Below, in pieces: positions 62,287-64,000 of a stretch of 64,000 bases of DNA. The translations under genes and the position numbers were made by a program. The stretch comes from Pseudomaricurvus alcaniphilus. Lineage in GTDB: Bacteria; Pseudomonadota; Gammaproteobacteria; Pseudomonadales; Cellvibrionaceae. The stretch's first letter is position 1; each line of letters begins with the position of its first letter. The stretch is from assembly GCF_011440395.1 (NCBI RefSeq), contig NZ_JAAOIX010000010.1:1-64000 (forward strand), written 5' to 3'. The notes under the pieces were generated by a model, which saw only the letters and a program-made list of their open reading frames with translations, was not told where the DNA came from and made no database searches.

Positions 62287-63039
62287 GTGATCGGTGCTAT
62301 CCTGAATGCGCTGCGAGGCCGCCGTCGGCACCAGAACTCGGCGGCGCGCTGCCAGAACATCTACCGTTTTATACGCCTGCAACTGGGGGACACACTTTCG
62401 GATCGAGAGGTTGCCCGGCAGTGGGGTATGGATTGGTCGGGCTTCGCCAAGCTCAAGAGTGGCGCCCGCCGGCTGCCCCGTATCGAAGAGCTTGACGCGC
62501 TGGCTACCTTGCTGGAAGTGCCGTCAGCAGTGGTGTTCGAAGTGGCCATGGGCGTGCCTGCCGCTGAGGCCCATGAGACGCTGGGGGCGGGCTATAGTGG
62601 CGGGGTGGGGCTGAGCCCGGTGCATGCCTGGGTTTACCTACCCTCTGCAAATAAGCGGTTGTTGTCAAAGCGGGTTACCAGCGCCGAGGGTAAAATGGAC
62701 CTGTCCGGTCTGGTCATCCGCGAGGCCATGTTTTTACTCAATGCGGACGGGGTTTTTCTCGGTTACTACGAAGGCCACTTTGCCCCCTATATCTCACCCG
62801 AGACCTTTCTCGGGCGCGCCGCCGCTGAAGTACTGCCTGCAGGTATTGCTGAGCGTATGCAGGCGGAGGTAGCTACTGCGGCGCGGGGCGACGAAGTGCG
62901 CACCCTGTCGTACGCGCTGCCTGGCCCTAATGGTGAGCAACAGTTCAGTGCTCGCCTTATTCCCCTGGAGGCCAATCTTGTTCTGGGTGTGGTGCGGCGT
63001 TTGGAGTGTACTCCGGCCGATGACAGCGGCGCGGCCTGA
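62287..63039 (+). CDS. HTH (XRE-like) - PAS-like regulatory protein
   Basis: A 250-residue protein starting with GTG. Residues about 20-85 look like a helix-turn-helix region (LSDREVARQWGMDWSGFAKL then PRIEELDALATLLEV). Residues about 140-245 look like a PAS-type fold (AMFLLNADGVFLGYYEGH, LGRAAAEVLPAGIAERM). I infer a DNA-binding sensor rather than an enzyme. It follows the GGDEF-EAL gene by 60 bases and may complete the signalling unit. No named family is recognised. Confidence 0.65.
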   Translation: MIGAILNALRGRRRHQNSAARCQNIYRFIRLQLGDTLSDREVARQWGMDWSGFAKLKSGARRLPRIEELDALATLLEVPSAVVFEVAMGVPAAEAHETLGAGYSGGVGLSPVHAWVYLPSANKRLLSKRVTSAEGKMDLSGLVIREAMFLLNADGVFLGYYEGHFAPYISPETFLGRAAAEVLPAGIAERMQAEVATAARGDEVRTLSYALPGPNGEQQFSARLIPLEANLVLGVVRRLECTPADDSGAA

Positions 63040-63753
63040 GGCCGCCTGGGTCTGGCACGCGGAGCGCAACTTGTAGATTGGCCTGAGTTCTCGTTACCCG
63101 GTGTATACCCGCACAAGTTGATAGATTGTTGATGTGCTGGTGTATGTTCCGTCTGGCATGTTTGCACTTCTCGGGTTAAGCCTTGCGAGCGTCAATCGGG
63201 CGCTCAGCTCCAATCCCTTCTTCTGTGGGCGCCTGCGGCGGGCTAAGTTACGGCGGTCGGCCCGACCCGATAGCAATTTGTGCGCTATCACTACCAAAAT
63301 TGGCCCTGTCTTATTTCGTTGTTTTACGCCGCCTCGTACCTTCTATTCTCCAATAGCTACGTTCTCTTCGGCAATGTCGCACTGCGCCTGGTGGTTAATC
63401 TTTTTGTTGGGTGTGCAGGGTCCGGAAGGCAGCTGTCAGTTGGCTGCGCCCACAGGCAATAACCTTGTATATTTGATGGTTTTTGGCATCCAAATAAACC
63501 TGGTGGCAACCACCGTTTGTTAGAAGAAAATGCGTCTTTTCAGGTTTTTTCGATAATATTTCCGAATATTGATGTGCTTTTTAATGCAGTGAAGTGCTTT
63601 ATGTATTTTGCGCATGTAAAATGCTGAAGACTTCGCGGATAATTGATGGTAAAAAGCTACCATGTTGTCTTGTATGCAGTCGGGCAGGCGGGATAATCAT
63701 CAGGTCGCAAGCGAATCTCGCCCAAGTAAAGGATTCTACAACTATGGGCCCCC
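63040..63753. other. Long gene-poor stretch
   Basis: These 714 bases hold no gene I can support. Several short frames on both strands lack ribosome sites and family patterns; one of 130 codons (63134-63523) and one of 61 (63280-63462) overlap in different frames. The last 200 bases are AT-rich and include AATATT twice around TCCG (63557-63572 region) and two copies of GTGCTTT, plausible promoter surroundings for the gene at 63754. Confidence 0.45.
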
Positions 63754-64000
63754 ATGACTGACTCTGAAAACATTCTGATTGCCGCCGAAGATGTGCACGA
63801 TGCCAGGCTGGTGTTTGAGATGCTGGATGGTGATTTTGCACGCATCACCATATCCACCAAGGCGGAAAAAGCGGTGGAGGACTTCGAGCGGCAGAAACCC
63901 GCCGTATTGGTGCTTGCGTTTACCTCACTGGCAAAGGCGCAAGGCTACTATCGGGGGCTGTACCGCTCCAGTCCCCAGGCCCACGCGCAACTGCATAAGA
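63754..64000 (+). CDS. Receiver-like protein, cut by the window edge
   Basis: The first 82 residues are seen and the frame is open to the window end. MTDSENILIAAEDVHDARLV has the shape of a receiver domain start (acidic pair E-D), but where the phosphoacceptor aspartate is expected the sequence is VLVLAFTSLAKA, with no Asp. It may therefore be a pseudo-receiver, part of the signalling block upstream. An AAAGGA lies about 22 bases before this ATG, which is far for a ribosome site. The identity of the rest is unknown. Confidence 0.55.
   Translation, partial: MTDSENILIAAEDVHDARLVFEMLDGDFARITISTKAEKAVEDFERQKPAVLVLAFTSLAKAQGYYRGLYRSSPQAHAQLHK

Noticed and set aside
63134-63523. 130-codon frame and possible integron-cassette-like sequence
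   Set aside because: No ribosome site, no recombination-site consensus that I could fit, and overlapping frames of equal quality.

Overview
The window reads as part of a chromosome from a GC-rich, probably marine Gammaproteobacterium. The conserved genes (mpl-ubiX, minCDE, gcvT-gcvP, a PPi-type phosphofructokinase, two TonB-dependent receptors, an HDOD/c-di-GMP signalling block) and the gene density fit the Cellvibrionales-like oligotrophs (Halieaceae/Spongiibacteraceae type). That placement is inference from gene content only. I saw no tRNA, rRNA, CRISPR array, prophage or intact insertion sequence.

Region 1 (1-16.6 kb) is an accessory catabolic island. On the left are an MFS exporter/importer, a decayed 3' tail of a metallo-beta-lactamase-fold gene, a glutathione S-transferase and an intact MBL-fold lipoprotein gene. 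A LysR regulator is divergent from an AT-richer TonB-dependent receptor gene, which a 31-codon leader ORF precedes with a one-base stop/start overlap. Downstream, ten codirectional, tightly spaced genes encode what looks like a ring-hydroxylation and meta-cleavage pathway: FAH-family hydrolase/isomerase, cyclase, C-C bond alpha/beta hydrolase, two-domain extradiol dioxygenase, Rieske ferredoxin, FAD monooxygenase, GST, VanA-like Rieske oxygenase, cupin and NAD-dependent epimerase/dehydrogenase. The substrate is unknown to me; an aromatic or methoxylated phenolic taken up through the TonB receptor is the simplest reading.

Region 2 (16.6-32.1 kb) is a carbohydrate-utilisation locus entirely on the minus strand: TonB receptor, TPR/2OG-Fe(II) oxygenase-like protein, flavin-dependent tryptophan-halogenase-family protein, SSS sodium symporter, GH97, sugar-porter MFS and GH32 fructan hydrolase, with an AGCS amino-acid symporter upstream. 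A repeated pseudo-palindrome of the TGCAACCGATTGCA type lies upstream of the symporter and of the TonB receptor and suggests control by a LacI-type regulator encoded elsewhere.

Region 3 (32.2-50.9 kb) is mostly housekeeping: PPi-PFK, mpl-ubiX, a tyrosine-phosphatase-like protein, an RND/MMPL transporter with an acidic DPFA repeat, a PhoQ/PhoP-like two-component pair with a PepSY-like protein and a glycine-zipper protein, a LON-substrate-binding-domain protein, gcvT and gcvP (no gcvH between them), a GDSL esterase and minCDE. A 169-bp palindromic MITE-like element sits between the convergent RND and histidine-kinase genes and supplies the stop codons of both.

Region 4 (50.9-64 kb) holds an outer-membrane-barrel-like protein, a large lipoprotein, a SYLF-domain protein, cobO/btuR, a FlhG-like ATPase and then a signalling block: HDOD-histidine kinase, REC-PAS-GGDEF-EAL protein, HTH-PAS protein and, cut by the window edge, a receiver-like protein that seems to lack the phosphoacceptor aspartate.
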